Shown piece by piece: positions 26,181 through 36,523 of a DNA stretch of 64,000 nucleotides. Source of the stretch: Ramlibacter sp. (GTDB lineage Bacteria > Pseudomonadota > Gammaproteobacteria > Burkholderiales > Burkholderiaceae_C). The notes below the pieces were generated by a model that did no database searches, was not told the DNA's origin, and saw only the letters and a program-made list of their open reading frames with translations. The stretch covers positions 21,417 through 85,416 of the forward strand of contig JAJTCN010000008.1 in NCBI GenBank assembly GCA_021323335.1, written 5' to 3'. The translations under genes were made by a program, and so were the position numbers. Position 1 is the stretch's first letter. Every line of letters begins with the position of its first letter.

Positions 26181-27254
26181 ATGTACAAAAACCTCGCTGC
26201 CATTGCCATGGCGGCCAGTTGCTTCGCATTCCCCACCCACGCCCAGAAGAGCGAGCCCCTCAAGGTGGGCTTCGTCTATGTCGCGCCCCTCGCCGATGCC
26301 GGCTGGGTGCGCCAGCATGAAGAGGCCCGGCAGGCCGTGCAGGCCGCGTTCGGCGACAAGGTGAAGACCTCCTTCGTCGAGAACGTCGCCGAAGGTCCCG
26401 ACGCCGAGCGCGTGATCCGCGACCTCGCGCAGACCGGCCACAAGTTGATCTTCACGCCGAGCTTCGGCTACATGGAGCCGACGCTGAAGGTCGCGCAGGA
26501 CTTCCCCGGCGTCCGGTTCGAGTCGATCACCGGCTACAAGACCGCGGCCAATGTCGCCACCGCCAACGCCCGGTACTACGAGGGCCGCTACCTGTCGGGC
26601 ATCGCGGCGGCGCGCATGTCGAAAAGCGGCATGGCGGGCTACGTCGCGGGCTTCCCCATCCCGGAAGTCCTGCAAGGCATCAACGCGTTCACGCTGGGCA
26701 TGCGCTCCGTCAACCCGAAGGCGCAGGTCAAGGTGGTGTGGCTCAACGCCTGGTTCGACCCCGGCAAGGAGCGCGAGGCCGCGATGGCCCTGATGGACCA
26801 GGGCGCCGACGTGCTGGCGTTCCATACCGCGACCACCGCGGTGATGGCGGCGGCGCAGGAGCGCGGCAAGCTCGCCATCGCCTACCACTCCGACATGCGC
26901 AAGGTGGCGCCGGACGCGCAGGTGCTCGCCGTCACGCACCAGTGGGGCGACTACTACACGCAGCGCACCCGCGCCGTGCTGGACGGAAGCTGGAAGCCCG
27001 GCCAGGTCTGGGGCGGCGTCAGGGAGGGGATGATCCGCGTCGGCTGGTTCGGCTCGAAGGTGCCGAAGCCGGTGCAGGAGGAAGTGCTGGCGCGGCAGAA
27101 GGACATCGCCTCCGGCAAGCTGAAGCCGTTCACCGGCCCCATCGTCGACAACGAAGGCAAGGTCGTGCTGGCCAAGGGGCAGGCGATGACGGACGCGCAG
27201 ATACTGGATATGAAGTTTCTCGTATCGGGCGTGCAGGGCAAGGTCGCACAATAG
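26181..27254 (+). CDS. Second BMP-family binding protein
   Basis: A 357-residue protein with an N-terminal export signal (KNLAAIAMAASCFAFPTHAQ) and a BMP-type binding domain (LKVGFVYVAPLADAGWV, FGYMEPTLKVAQDFPGV, GYVAGFPIPEVLQGINAFTLGM). It is a clear paralogue of the lipoprotein at 21710 but has no Pro/Ala linker and no strong lipobox (only AASC), so it may be soluble in the periplasm. It is five bases upstream of guaD and probably shares its transcript. It could feed the same ABC transporter with a different purine, such as guanine or guanosine; that is inference. Confidence 0.88.
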   Translation: MYKNLAAIAMAASCFAFPTHAQKSEPLKVGFVYVAPLADAGWVRQHEEARQAVQAAFGDKVKTSFVENVAEGPDAERVIRDLAQTGHKLIFTPSFGYMEPTLKVAQDFPGVRFESITGYKTAANVATANARYYEGRYLSGIAAARMSKSGMAGYVAGFPIPEVLQGINAFTLGMRSVNPKAQVKVVWLNAWFDPGKEREAAMALMDQGADVLAFHTATTAVMAAAQERGKLAIAYHSDMRKVAPDAQVLAVTHQWGDYYTQRTRAVLDGSWKPGQVWGGVREGMIRVGWFGSKVPKPVQEEVLARQKDIASGKLKPFTGPIVDNEGKVVLAKGQAMTDAQILDMKFLVSGVQGKVAQ

Positions 27255-27259
27255 GGGCG

Positions 27260-28570
27260 ATGCACGCCTACCGCGCCGCCCTCCTGAGCTTCGCCGACGA
27301 CGGCTCCGCCCGCTACGAACAGGACGGGCTGCTGGTGGTCGGGCCGGGCAGCGACGGCCGCAAGGTCGTCCGCGCGGCGGACAGCTACCAGGCGATCGCC
27401 GCCAACTACGCGGGTGTGCAGGTCACGCACCTGCCCGGCAAGATCCTGGCGCCGGGCTTCATCGACCTGCACGTCCACTTCCCGCAGACCGACGTGATCG
27501 GCTCGCCGTCCGAGGGCCTGCTGCCCTGGCTGGAGGACTACACCTTCCCGCACGAGGCGCGCTTTTCGGACCATGCCTACGCGACGGGGGTGGCGCAGGT
27601 GTTCCTGGACGAGTTGCTGCGCAACGGCGTCACCACCGCGCTGACCTTCTGCACCTCGCATCCGCATTCGGTGGACGCGCTGATGGAGGCATCGCAGCAA
27701 CGCGGCCTGCGCATGATCGCCGGCAAGGTGCTGCAGGACCGGCACTCGCCCGACGGCGTGCGCGACGACACGCGGCAGTCGCTGCTGGACACCGAGGCGC
27801 TGATCCGCCGCTGGCACGGCCAGGACCGCCTCGGCTATGCGATCACGCCGCGCTTCGCCCCGAGCTGCAGCGAGGAACAGCTGCGCGGCGCCGGCGAGCT
27901 GGCCGCGCAGTACCCCGATGTCTGGATCCAGTCGCACGTGGCGGAGAACAAGGAAGAGATCCGCTGGGCCCTGGAACTGTTTCCCGCCTCGCGCAGCTAC
28001 CTCGCCATCTACCAGGACTTCGGGCTGATGCGCGATCGCGCGATCTACGCGCACTGCATCCACTTCGACGACGAGGACCGCGCCCTGATGCGCGACACCG
28101 GCGCCGCGGCCGCGGTCAGCCCCACCAGCAACCTGTTCCTCGGCAGCGGCTTCTTCGACTACGAGGGCGCGCGGCGCATCGGCTTCCGCCACGGGCTGGC
28201 CAGCGACGTCGGCGGCGGCACCAGCTTCTGCCCCTTCCACACCATGCTGGCGGCCTACTACGTGGGCCGCGAAGGCCAGACCAAGCCGGGAATCAGCCTG
28301 TCGCCGCAGAACCTGTGGTGGCAGCACACGGCCGGCGCGGCGCAGGCACTGGGGCTGGAGGGCGTCGTCGGCAACCTGGCGCCGGGCTGCGAAGCCGACT
28401 TCATCGTCATCGATCCGCACGCGACGCCGCTGCTGTCGCGCAAGACCACGCACGCGCGTGACCTGGACGAGCTGCTGTTCTCCCTGATCGTCCTGGGCGA
28501 CGACCGCGCGGTGGCGCAGGTGGCGGTGGATGGGGTAATCACCAGCGGCCCGGCGCGCGCACCTGCCTAG
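27260..28570 (+). CDS. guaD: Guanine deaminase
   Basis: A 436-residue amidohydrolase. Metal ligands are in [15 protein letters not shown], the family-specific ETNG-like region is seen in [30 protein letters not shown], and further ligands are in [21 protein letters not shown] and [13 protein letters not shown]. It converts guanine to xanthine in the cytoplasm, the substrate of the XdhAB enzyme encoded 10 kb upstream. The start is the ATG five bases after the BMP stop; the open frame extends further upstream through that gene but has no coding look there. Confidence 0.93.
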   Translation: MHAYRAALLSFADDGSARYEQDGLLVVGPGSDGRKVVRAADSYQAIAANYAGVQVTHLPGKILAPGFIDLHVHFPQTDVIGSPSEGLLPWLEDYTFPHEARFSDHAYATGVAQVFLDELLRNGVTTALTFCTSHPHSVDALMEASQQRGLRMIAGKVLQDRHSPDGVRDDTRQSLLDTEALIRRWHGQDRLGYAITPRFAPSCSEEQLRGAGELAAQYPDVWIQSHVAENKEEIRWALELFPASRSYLAIYQDFGLMRDRAIYAHCIHFDDEDRALMRDTGAAAAVSPTSNLFLGSGFFDYEGARRIGFRHGLASDVGGGTSFCPFHTMLAAYYVGREGQTKPGISLSPQNLWWQHTAGAAQALGLEGVVGNLAPGCEADFIVIDPHATPLLSRKTTHARDLDELLFSLIVLGDDRAVAQVAVDGVITSGPARAPA

Positions 28571-28594
28571 ACTGTCCCCGTAAAGGGGCCCGTC

Positions 28595-29569
28595 ATGAAG
28601 TTTGCGTTCCGTGCTGCCGCTGGCCTGGTGCTGGCTTTCTCCACCCTGGCCGCGAGCGCGCAGGCGTGGCCCTCCCGCCCGATCACGATGGTCATGCCCT
28701 ACTCGCCGGGCGGCCCGGGGGACACCATCACCCGCGTCTTCGCCGCGGCCATGCAGAAGACGCTGGGCCAGCAGGTGGTGGTGGACAACACGGCCGGTGC
28801 GTCGGGCACCATCGGCACGGCCAAGGTGGCGCGATCGGCGGCGGACGGCTACACGCTGCTCATGATCCACGTGAGCCACGCGACCAACCTCGCGATGTAC
28901 AAGGGCCTGCCCTACCACCCGGTCGACGACTTCGAGCCCATCGGCTCGGCCACCAGCGGCCCGATGGTGATCGTCGCGCGCAACGACTTCCCGCCGAAGG
29001 ACCTGCCCGAATTCATCGCCTACGTGCGTGCCAACGCGGCGAAGGTGAACCTGGCGCATGCCGGCGTCGGCTCGGCCTCGCACCTGTGCGGGCTGATGAT
29101 GATGAATGCGCTGAACGTGAAGCTCAACGAAATTCCGTACAAAGGCACCGGCCCGGCGCTGGCCGACCTGATGGGCGGGCAGGTGGACATCCTGTGCGAC
29201 CAGACCTCCGGCACGGTGCCGCCGGTCAAGGGCGGCAGGATCAAGGCGTATGCCGTCCCCGGGCGCGCGCGCCTGCCCTCGCTGCCCACGGTGCCGGCCA
29301 TCTCCGAGGCGGGCGTGCAGCAGTTCGACATCAACATCTCCTTCGGCCTGTACGCGCCGAAGGGCACGCCGCGGCCGGTGCTGGAGCAGCTGACGGCGGC
29401 GCTGCAGAAGGCGGTGGCGGACCCCGAAGTGCGCGCAAAGCTCGAAGGCATGGGCATCTCCGCGGTGAACCCCGAGCAGGCCACGCCGGCGGCGCTGCGG
29501 GCGCACCTGAAGCAGGAGATCGACACCCTGGGCCCGCTGCTGGTGAAGGCGGGCGTCAAGGCCAACTGA
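28595..29569 (+). CDS. Bug-family periplasmic solute receptor (TctC-like)
   Basis: A 324-residue protein with a signal peptide ending SAQA and then the Bug hallmark [19 protein letters not shown], followed by [19 protein letters not shown] and [16 protein letters not shown]. Bug proteins bind carboxylates, amino acids or other small acids and serve tripartite TctAB transporters or signalling. Here it is 24 bases after guaD and 17 kb from the TctBA pair, so its partner is unclear. It may be read through from guaD. Confidence 0.92.
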   Translation: MKFAFRAAAGLVLAFSTLAASAQAWPSRPITMVMPYSPGGPGDTITRVFAAAMQKTLGQQVVVDNTAGASGTIGTAKVARSAADGYTLLMIHVSHATNLAMYKGLPYHPVDDFEPIGSATSGPMVIVARNDFPPKDLPEFIAYVRANAAKVNLAHAGVGSASHLCGLMMMNALNVKLNEIPYKGTGPALADLMGGQVDILCDQTSGTVPPVKGGRIKAYAVPGRARLPSLPTVPAISEAGVQQFDINISFGLYAPKGTPRPVLEQLTAALQKAVADPEVRAKLEGMGISAVNPEQATPAALRAHLKQEIDTLGPLLVKAGVKAN

Positions 29570-29590
29570 GGCTGGCCGGGGGGGCAGGGC

Positions 29591-29611
29591 GCGCGCACCT
29601 AAAATGCGCGC
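29591..29611 (+). promoter_or_regulatory. Hairpin overlapping a possible -10 box before dcd
   Basis: GCGCGCA and TGCGCGC are perfect seven-base arms around CCTAAAA. TAAAAT within it (29600-29605) is a good -10 match, placing a start of transcription about ten bases before the dcd ATG, which has CAGGAGAG as ribosome-binding site. It is either the dcd promoter or an inter-gene stem-loop. Confidence 0.35.
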
Positions 29612-29622
29612 AGGAGAGCCCG

Positions 29623-30061
29623 ATGACCATCAAGAGCGACAAGTGGATCCGCCGCATGGCGGAACAACATGGGTTGATCGAACCCTTCGAGCCCGGCCAG
29701 GTGCGCCAGGTGGACGGGCGGCGTGTCATCAGCTATGGCACCTCGAGCTACGGCTACGACATCCGCTGCGCGCCGGAGTTCAAGGTCTTCACCAACATCC
29801 ACAGCACGGTGGTGGACCCGAAGAACTTCGACGAGAAGAGCTTCGTCGACTTCCACGACGACGTCTGCATCATCCCGGGAGTGGGAAGGCTACGTCACGC
29901 TGGAGTTCTCCAACACCACGCCGCTGCCGGCGAAGATCTACGCGGGCGAAGGCTGCGCGCAGGTGCTGTTCTTCGAAAGCGACGAGGCGTGCGAGGTGAG
30001 CTACAAGGACCGCGGCGGGAAGTACCAGGGGCAGGTGGGGGTGACGTTGCCGAAGGCTTGA
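29623..30061 (+). pseudogene. dcd: dCTP deaminase, disrupted by an internal deletion and frame change
   Basis: The first part reads as a standard Burkholderiales Dcd: [38 protein letters not shown] and [11 protein letters not shown]. Directly after CIIP (about 29878) the frame shifts by a junction CCCGGGAGTGGGAA, and the rest of Dcd continues in another frame as [11 protein letters not shown] and CAQVLFFES to the stop at 30061. From memory of the 188-residue family, about 43 residues (roughly 128 bp) are missing, including the STYAR segment with active-site Ser/Arg, while the VTLEF glutamate is kept. As it stands no functional dCTP deaminase (dCTP to dUTP) can be made. It is either true decay or an assembly error. 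Confidence 0.85.
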
Positions 30062-30065
30062 TTCT

Positions 30066-30167
30066 CGTCATTCCCGCGAAGGCGGGAATCCAGGGCATTC
30101 ATCTTTCCACGCGCGCTGGAACATCCGGATGCGGGAGCCCTGGATCCCCGCCTTCGCGGGGATGACG
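30066..30167. repeat. Head-to-tail inverted pair of family A palindromic repeats
   Basis: One copy (30066-30096, plus strand) reads CGTCATTCCCGCGAAGGCG and continues GGAATCCAGGG. The other (30138-30167, minus strand) is CCCTGGATCCCCGCCTTCG and continues CGGGGATGACG. They lie between the convergent ends of dcd and the ornithine-cyclodeaminase-family gene and could form one long hairpin as a bidirectional end structure. Confidence 0.85.
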
Positions 30168-30178
30168 ATGAGGCGCGG

Positions 30179-31081
30179 TCAGCCGCACCGCAACGCCGTC
30201 CGCGCCGCCGCGAGATCCCACCCCGCCCACCCGCAACTCTTGAACAACACCGGCCCGGTGGCGCGCGCCGCCGCCGGATCGATATCGCGCAAGGACGAAA
30301 GCGCGCTCACATCGACCCCCGCCTGCAGCAAATCCCCCGCCTCGTGATCCGCATCGCGCGTGTCCACCACGATGCGGCCCGTGCGCGCCACGTGCTGCGT
30401 GACCACCGGATCCAGCTCGATCATCGTCGGCGTGAACGCACCCACCGCGGCGATGAACGCATCGGCGCGCGGCAACGCACGCAACACCACGCCATTCGCC
30501 GGCGTGCAGGTCACCACCAGGGGGCAACGCGCCAGCGCCGCGTCGGCATCGAAAACGACTTCCGCATGTAGTCCGATTTCGCGTGCGAAAGAGGCCAACA
30601 CGTGGGCGCTCGCTTCGGAACGCGAATGGATGAGCACCTCCTGCACGCCCCATTGGGCAAAAGCCTCCAGGTGCGCGCGTCCCTGCGCCCCCGCGCCGAC
30701 CACCAGCAGCGGTCCCGAGGTGTTGGGCGCGAGCCACTGCGCGGCCAGCAGGGACACGGCGGCCGTGCGCCGCGCGGTGATCGTGGGTCCGTCCAGCACC
30801 AGGCGCCGCTGCCCCGTTTCCACATCGAACACCACCACATCGCCCTGGATCGTCGGCGTTTTCGTGCCGACATTGCGCGGAGTGAACGTGATCAACTTGG
30901 TGATGGCGACGCTCGCATCGAAGGCCGGCATCACGAACAGGCTGCTGCCGCCGGGCAGTGCCTGCACCAGGCGTGGTGGCACGCGCGCAACGGAGTCGTG
31001 CAGGACGGCGATGAGCTCGCGCACCAGTTCGGCATAGGGGAGGCGGGCCGCGGTGGCGGGTGCGTCGAGGAGTTCGGTCAT
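30179..31081 (-). CDS. Ornithine cyclodeaminase / Delta1-pyrroline-2-carboxylate reductase family protein
   Basis: A 300-residue protein from MTELLDAPATAARLPYAELV. The family marks are an N-terminal GGSSLFVMPAFDASVAITKLITF, PTITARRTAAVSLLAAQ, the NAD(P)-binding LLVVGAGAQGRAHLEAF and a C-terminal FKSCGWAGWDLAAA. The length and the PYAELVRELIAVLHD start resemble the bacterial LhpI-type Delta1-pyrroline/piperideine-2-carboxylate reductases of D-Lys/hydroxyproline breakdown more than true ornithine cyclodeaminase. A longer frame to 31141 adds 20 unconserved residues. It is divergent from two small unknown genes. The substrate is uncertain. Confidence 0.85.
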   Translation of the reverse strand: MTELLDAPATAARLPYAELVRELIAVLHDSVARVPPRLVQALPGGSSLFVMPAFDASVAITKLITFTPRNVGTKTPTIQGDVVVFDVETGQRRLVLDGPTITARRTAAVSLLAAQWLAPNTSGPLLVVGAGAQGRAHLEAFAQWGVQEVLIHSRSEASAHVLASFAREIGLHAEVVFDADAALARCPLVVTCTPANGVVLRALPRADAFIAAVGAFTPTMIELDPVVTQHVARTGRIVVDTRDADHEAGDLLQAGVDVSALSSLRDIDPAAARATGPVLFKSCGWAGWDLAAARTALRCG

Positions 31082-31194
31082 GTCAAAAAGCCACAAGCTG
31101 TTCCGTGGAGATTTTGTCCTACAGCATGTTGAGCCAGCCACTCTTTCGCTGGAAAACGAGGCTACCTAGGATCAAGGCATCAAGGAAGTCCGCC

Positions 31195-31524
31195 ATGTCC
31201 ACCACCTTCGCCGACGCCATCGATCCCGCCCCGCAGCAACAGCGCAGCCGAATGTTCTGGATGGTCCTCGGTGCGCTGGCCGCCGGCCAGCTGGTGGCTT
31301 TCTGGCTGGTTTGCAGCCATCAAGTGCGCATCGCCGAGGCGCGGCAGAACGAGTGGACGGTGCAGCAGATGGCGCTGTCGGATTGCCTGCAGTACATCCC
31401 GGGTTCCACCATTGCCAGTTGCTCCGGCCGCAACGATGCTGCGGGTGCGAGGAGCGCACAGGCGAACACTTCGGTGAACCGCGCCGTGGCCGGTGCGCAG
31501 CCGGTCAGCTATAACTATCGTTGA
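31195..31524 (+). CDS. Small single-span membrane protein, unknown
   Basis: A 109-residue protein with a cytoplasmic N-terminus rich in Gln, one clear membrane helix at about residues 21-42 (FWMVLGALAAGQLVAFWLVC), and a Ser/Ala-rich periplasmic tail with two cysteines (DCLQY, SCSGR) that might form a disulfide. AAGGA lies eight bases before the ATG. It lies nine bases ahead of the next small gene. No family is recognised. The topology suggests an anchored helper or stress protein. Confidence 0.6.
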   Translation: MSTTFADAIDPAPQQQRSRMFWMVLGALAAGQLVAFWLVCSHQVRIAEARQNEWTVQQMALSDCLQYIPGSTIASCSGRNDAAGARSAQANTSVNRAVAGAQPVSYNYR

Positions 31525-31532
31525 GGACTGCC

Positions 31533-31859
31533 ATGCAAGACCTGCACGCCCACCGCGCACCCGATGCCGCCGCCGCGGCAACGCCGGGCTCCTCCCTCGA
31601 GGCCGGCGACGACTTCGAAGACAGCGGCTCGCCGCGCTACTGCCCCACCGGATTGCTGCAAGGCTTCGCGCTGCTGATGGCGGGCCGCGGCCGCTGCGTC
31701 AACACGGACATGATGCTGGGTGACCGCGAATACGCGATGTGGCAGCTGGCCTGCGCGCGCGCGAGCGACGACCCCGAGCTGGTGGCGCTCGCCACCCGCC
31801 TGTTCTTCTATTTCGACGATCCGCTGCACTGCGAGATGCCGGTCCTCGGCACCGCTTAA
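31533..31859 (+). CDS. Small soluble protein, unknown
   Basis: A 108-residue protein preceded by GAGG six bases before the ATG. An acidic N-terminus (LEAGDDFEDSG) is followed by CPTGLLQGFALLMAGRGRCVNTDMM and WQLACARASDDPELVALATRLFFYFD. It has no signal peptide or transmembrane segment. It is in an apparent two-gene operon with the membrane protein at 31195 and converges on recJ, sharing stop-codon bases with it. Function is unknown. The hydrophobic middle could bind a partner, perhaps the adjacent membrane protein. Confidence 0.58.
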   Translation: MQDLHAHRAPDAAAAATPGSSLEAGDDFEDSGSPRYCPTGLLQGFALLMAGRGRCVNTDMMLGDREYAMWQLACARASDDPELVALATRLFFYFDDPLHCEMPVLGTA

Positions 31860-33565
31860 AACTCCGCCCCCTCCACCAGGAAGCGCACGCGCCGCGTGCC
31901 CTGCCACTCGTCCGCGTCCAGGCGGAACGCCAGCACCACCCTGGCCGGCAGCGGCTCGGTATGGCCGAACCAGATGCCGTCGACCGGCTGGCCCTGGTGC
32001 CGCAGCTTGAGGGCCAGGTGCTTCTCGCCCACCAGCCGCTGCGACACGATCTCCACCTCCTCGCTGAACACCGGCGGCGCGAAGCCCTGGCCCCAGACCT
32101 CGCCATGCAGCGTGTCGACCAGGTCGGCGCGCCGGTACTGCGGATCGAGCGGTCCGTCGGTGTGCAGCCGGCGCAGCAGGGTGGCCGCATCCAGCCATTC
32201 CTGCGCCACCTGCGCCAGCGCCTGCTCGAAGGTGTCGAGGTGCTCCTCGGCCACCGTGCAGCCCGCTGCCATGGCATGGCCGCCGAACCGCAGCAGCACG
32301 CCGGGGTGGCGCTTGGCCACCAGGTCCAGCGCATCGCGCAGGTGGAAGCCGGGGATGGAGCGGCCCGAGCCCTTGAGCTCGTGCTCCTTGCCCGGCGCCT
32401 GGCTGGCGGCGAACACGAAGGTGGGCCGGTGCAGCTTGTCCTTGATGCGCGAGGCCACGATGCCGACCACGCCTTCGTGGAAGTCGGGGTCGAACACGCA
32501 GATGGCGGGCGGCGGCTCCTCGCCTTCGTCGAACAGCGACTCCGCCATCGCCAGCGCCTGCTCGCGCATGTCGCCCTCGATCTCGCGGCGCTCGCGGTTG
32601 ATGCCGTCGAGCGTGCGCGCCAGTTCGTCGGCGCGCGCCGTGTCGTCGGTCAGCAGGCATTCGATGCCCAGCGTCATGTCGGCCAGACGGCCGGCGGCGT
32701 TGATGCGCGGCCCCAGCGCGAAGCCGAAGTCGAAGGTGGTGGCGACATCGGCCTTGCGTCCGGCGGCGGTGAACAGCGCCGCCAGGCCGCAGGGCAGGGC
32801 GCCGGCGCGCACGCGCTTCAAGCCCTGCGCCACCAGCCGGCGGTTGTTGGCATCGAGCTTCACCACGTCGGCCACCGTCCCCAGCGCCACCAGCGGCAGC
32901 AGCGCATCGAGTTTCGGCTGGGTGCGCTCGTCGAACACGCCGCGGGTGCGCAGCTCGGCGCGCAACGCCAGCAGCACGTAGAACATCACGCCGACGCCGG
33001 CGATCGACTTGCTTTCGAAATCGCAGCCCGGCTGGTTGGGGTTGACGATCAGCGCGCCCTGCGGCAGTTCCGCGGCGGGCAGGTGGTGGTCCGTCACCAG
33101 TACCTGCAGGCCCAGCTTCACCGCTTCGGCGACGCCCGCGATGCTGGCGATGCCGTTGTCCACGGTGACCAGCAGGTCGGCGCCCTGCGCCTTCACGCGC
33201 TGGGCGATCGGCGGCGTCAGGCCGTAGCCGTCGACCACGCGGTCCGGCACGAGGTAGCTCACGTGCTGCGCGCCCAGCAGGCGCAGGCCGCGCACGGCCA
33301 CCGCGCAGGCGGTGGCGCCGTCGCAGTCGTAGTCCGCCACGATGCACAGCCTGCGCTGCGCGGCGATCGCGTCGGCCAGCATGCGCGCCGCTTCGGTCGC
33401 GCCCTTCAGGCTGGCGGGCAGCAGCAGGCGGCCGAGGCCGTTGTCCAGTTCGTCCTTGCCCAGCACGCCGCGCGCCGCGTACAGGCGCGCCAGCAAGGGG
33501 TGGATGCCGGCCTGCTCCAGCGCCCAGGCGGCGCGCGGCGGGACGTCGCGGGTGATGATCTTCAA
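31856..33565 (-). CDS. recJ: Single-stranded-DNA-specific 5'-3' exonuclease RecJ
   Basis: A 569-residue protein with the DHH phosphoesterase core: VADYDCDGATACAV, LLVTVDNG, LVTDHHLP, the DHHA1 region (RINAAGRLADM, GGHAMAAGC) and a C-terminal OB-like domain. It degrades single-stranded DNA from the 5' end in recombination and repair. The start is TTG at 33563-33565 with GGAGGG just upstream, and it overlaps the stop of the RpfE-like gene (TTGA). The longer open frame upstream to 35896 is a shadow of other genes. Its 3' end shares bases with the convergent small gene. Confidence 0.95.
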   Translation of the reverse strand: MKIITRDVPPRAAWALEQAGIHPLLARLYAARGVLGKDELDNGLGRLLLPASLKGATEAARMLADAIAAQRRLCIVADYDCDGATACAVAVRGLRLLGAQHVSYLVPDRVVDGYGLTPPIAQRVKAQGADLLVTVDNGIASIAGVAEAVKLGLQVLVTDHHLPAAELPQGALIVNPNQPGCDFESKSIAGVGVMFYVLLALRAELRTRGVFDERTQPKLDALLPLVALGTVADVVKLDANNRRLVAQGLKRVRAGALPCGLAALFTAAGRKADVATTFDFGFALGPRINAAGRLADMTLGIECLLTDDTARADELARTLDGINRERREIEGDMREQALAMAESLFDEGEEPPPAICVFDPDFHEGVVGIVASRIKDKLHRPTFVFAASQAPGKEHELKGSGRSIPGFHLRDALDLVAKRHPGVLLRFGGHAMAAGCTVAEEHLDTFEQALAQVAQEWLDAATLLRRLHTDGPLDPQYRRADLVDTLHGEVWGQGFAPPVFSEEVEIVSQRLVGEKHLALKLRHQGQPVDGIWFGHTEPLPARVVLAFRLDADEWQGTRRVRFLVEGAEF

Positions 33566-34515
33566 AGGCCCTCCAGCAGGCTGTCGACCGACGGGGTGCG
33601 CAGGCGCGCGGCCCAGCGGCGCCAGCCGCCGGCGCCCGCCGAAGTCCAGCTGCGCGCCCCCGTCTCGCCGCACAAGGTGATGCGCACCTCGCGGCCACGT
33701 TCCAGTTCGCCCGCGAGGCGCGTGCCTTCGCGGGCATCGAGTTGTTGCCATGCCGTCGCCCAGCCGGCCCAGTCGCCCTGCAGCGCGAGGTCGCGCAGGT
33801 AGGGGCTGACCTGCAGGCCGCGGGCCTGCGCCACGTCGTAGCCGGCCGGCAGGGCGCCGGTGCCGCTGACCCAGAAGGAATTGACCGGCAGCAGCCCGCC
33901 GCGCTGGCGCTCGTCGTTCAGCGGCAGCGTGTACAGCAGCATCTGCATTTCCTGCTGCAGCCGGCGCACCGGCCGGCCGGCGTCGCCCGCCGGCATCCAG
34001 CCGTCGATGCGGCGGCCGATCACCCGGTCCAGCGATGCGGTGGGCAGCGTGCGGAAGATGTCGCCGCGGGCCAGCCAGCGCAGCGGGGCGTCGAAGGTGA
34101 GCGTGATGCCGTCTTCGGCGAAGTAGGGCTGCATGGCTTCCAGCAGGGTACGCGAATCGTCGGCGTCGAGCTGCAGTTCCTGCGGGTGCGCCAGCACGAT
34201 GTTGTCGCGGCCCACGCGCCAGTGGCCGGGGGTGATCCAGGCCCAGCCCTCGCCGCGCGCCGGCTCGCCCGCCTGGGCGGCCTGCAAGGCGGCGAAGGGG
34301 ATCAGGCCGTCCGTCTCCGGCAGGCCGTAGGCGCGGGCCAGCATGCGCTCGTGCGGCGTCGACAAGGTGTCCGGCCCGGTGCTCTCCACCGGTTGCGCTG
34401 CCAGCCGCCCCACCAGGCGCTGCAGCTGCGGCAGGCGCAGCCCGGCGACGGCCGTCCGGGCGCCCTCGGCGGCCGCCATGGCGAAGGGAACGAGCAAGTG
34501 GACTCCGTCTGACAC
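33562..34515 (-). CDS. RpfE-type / phosphoglycerate-mutase-like regulatory protein
   Basis: A 317-residue cytoplasmic protein starting SDGVHLLVPFAMAAAEGAR. It contains LVGRLAAQPVESTGPDTLSTPHERMLARAYGL, a central WAWITPGHWRVGRDNIVL and DPLRW-like LRWLARGDIFRTLPTAS. In Burkholderiales this gene typically precedes recJ and is annotated as RpfE-type regulatory protein or cofactor-independent phosphoglycerate mutase. I see no convincing catalytic serine motif, so an enzymatic role is doubtful. It is translationally coupled to recJ, which hints at a nucleic-acid or cell-cycle connection. It is divergent from the Lol exporter gene. Confidence 0.7.
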   Translation of the reverse strand: MSDGVHLLVPFAMAAAEGARTAVAGLRLPQLQRLVGRLAAQPVESTGPDTLSTPHERMLARAYGLPETDGLIPFAALQAAQAGEPARGEGWAWITPGHWRVGRDNIVLAHPQELQLDADDSRTLLEAMQPYFAEDGITLTFDAPLRWLARGDIFRTLPTASLDRVIGRRIDGWMPAGDAGRPVRRLQQEMQMLLYTLPLNDERQRGGLLPVNSFWVSGTGALPAGYDVAQARGLQVSPYLRDLALQGDWAGWATAWQQLDAREGTRLAGELERGREVRITLCGETGARSWTSAGAGGWRRWAARLRTPSVDSLLEGL

Positions 34516-34535
34516 AGCCGTATTGTCGGGGATGC

Positions 34536-34541
34536 CACAAT
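34536..34541 (+). promoter_or_regulatory. Possible -10 element CACAAT of the Lol exporter operon
   Basis: CACAAT lies 26 bases before the LolC/F start in the 52-base gap shared with the divergent RpfE-like gene. It is the same hexamer found at 5011 and 55259. Confidence 0.35.
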
Positions 34542-34567
34542 GCGCCCCGATGGTTTCCGCTAACTGA

Positions 34568-35813
34568 ATGGCCCTTCCCTACGAGCTCGTGCTGGGCTGG
34601 CGCTATACCCGCGCCGGCCGGGCCACCCGCCGCAACGGCTTCATCTCCTTCATTTCCGGGGTGTCCATGCTGGGCATCGCCCTGGGCGTGGCCGCCCTCA
34701 TCATCGTTCTGTCGGTGATGAACGGCTTCCAGAAGGAGGTGCGCGACCGCATGCTCGGCGTGGTCTCGCACATCGAGGTGTACGGCCCGGGCGGGGGCAT
34801 GCTGCCGGACGTCAACCGCACCCTGCAGGAGGTGCGCCAGAACCCGGAAGTGGTCGGCGCGGCGCCTTTCATCACCACCCAGTCGCTCATCGCGCGCGGC
34901 GAGGACATGCGCGGCGCCATCGTGCGGGGCATCGAGCCCGCCCTGGAGCCGCAGGTGACCGACCTGGCGGCGGCCGGCAAGGGCACGCTGGACAAGCTGG
35001 TGGCCGGGGAATTCAACATCGTGCTGGGCGCCGAACTGGCGCGCGGCATGGGCGTGCGCGTCGGTGACGCGGTCACGCTGATCGCCCCTGGCGGCCAGGT
35101 CACGCCGGCCGGCGTGGTGCCGCGTCTGAAGCAGATGACGGTGGTCGGCACCTTCGATTCCGGCCATTTCGAATACGACAGCGGCCTGGTGCTGGTGCAC
35201 GTGGACGATGCCGCGCGCATCTTCCGGCTGGAGGGGCCCACCGGCGTGCGGCTGAAGCTGCGCGACCTGAACCGGGCGCGCGAGGTGGGGGCGCAGCTGT
35301 CCACCACCCTCACCGGCGACTTCCTGGTGCGCGACTGGACGCGGCAGAACCGCACCTGGTTCGCCGCCGTGCAGCTGGAAAAACGGATGATGTTCATCAT
35401 CCTCACGCTGATCGTGGCCGTGGCCGCCTTCAACCTGGTGAGCACGCTGGTGATGACGGTGACCGACAAGCGCGCCGACATCGCCATCCTGCGCACGCTG
35501 GGGGCCAGCCCGGCCAGCATCATGGGCATCTTCGTGGTGCAGGGCGCCGCCGTGGGCGTGATCGGCACGATGGCCGGGCTGCTGTTCGGGCTGGCCATCG
35601 CCATCAACATCGACGTGCTGGTGCCGGCACTGGAGCGGATGCTCAACGCCAGCTTCCTGCCCCGGGACATCTACCTGATCAGCCGCATGCCCAGCGACCC
35701 GCAGTACGCCGACATCATGCCGGTGGCGGTCATCTCGCTGGTGCTGGCGTTCGCCGCCACCCTGTACCCGAGCTGGCGCGCCTCGCGCGTCAACCCGGCG
35801 GAGGCGCTGCGCT

Positions 35814-35821
<8 letters not shown>
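34568..35821 (+). CDS. Lipoprotein-releasing system permease, LolC/LolE (possibly LolF) type
   Basis: A 417-residue inner-membrane protein with four helices: one near the N-terminus (about residues 25-50, [27 protein letters not shown]) and three in the C-terminal FtsX domain (from about 275). A large periplasmic domain lies between. The [23 protein letters not shown] stretch is the usual coupling loop. It extracts outer-membrane lipoproteins and hands them to LolA. Only one permease gene accompanies lolD, so the exporter is probably a LolDF-like homodimer. The lolD start lies inside the end of this gene. Confidence 0.9.
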
Positions 35822-36515
<694 letters not shown>

Positions 36516-36523
36516 CGGGGGAG

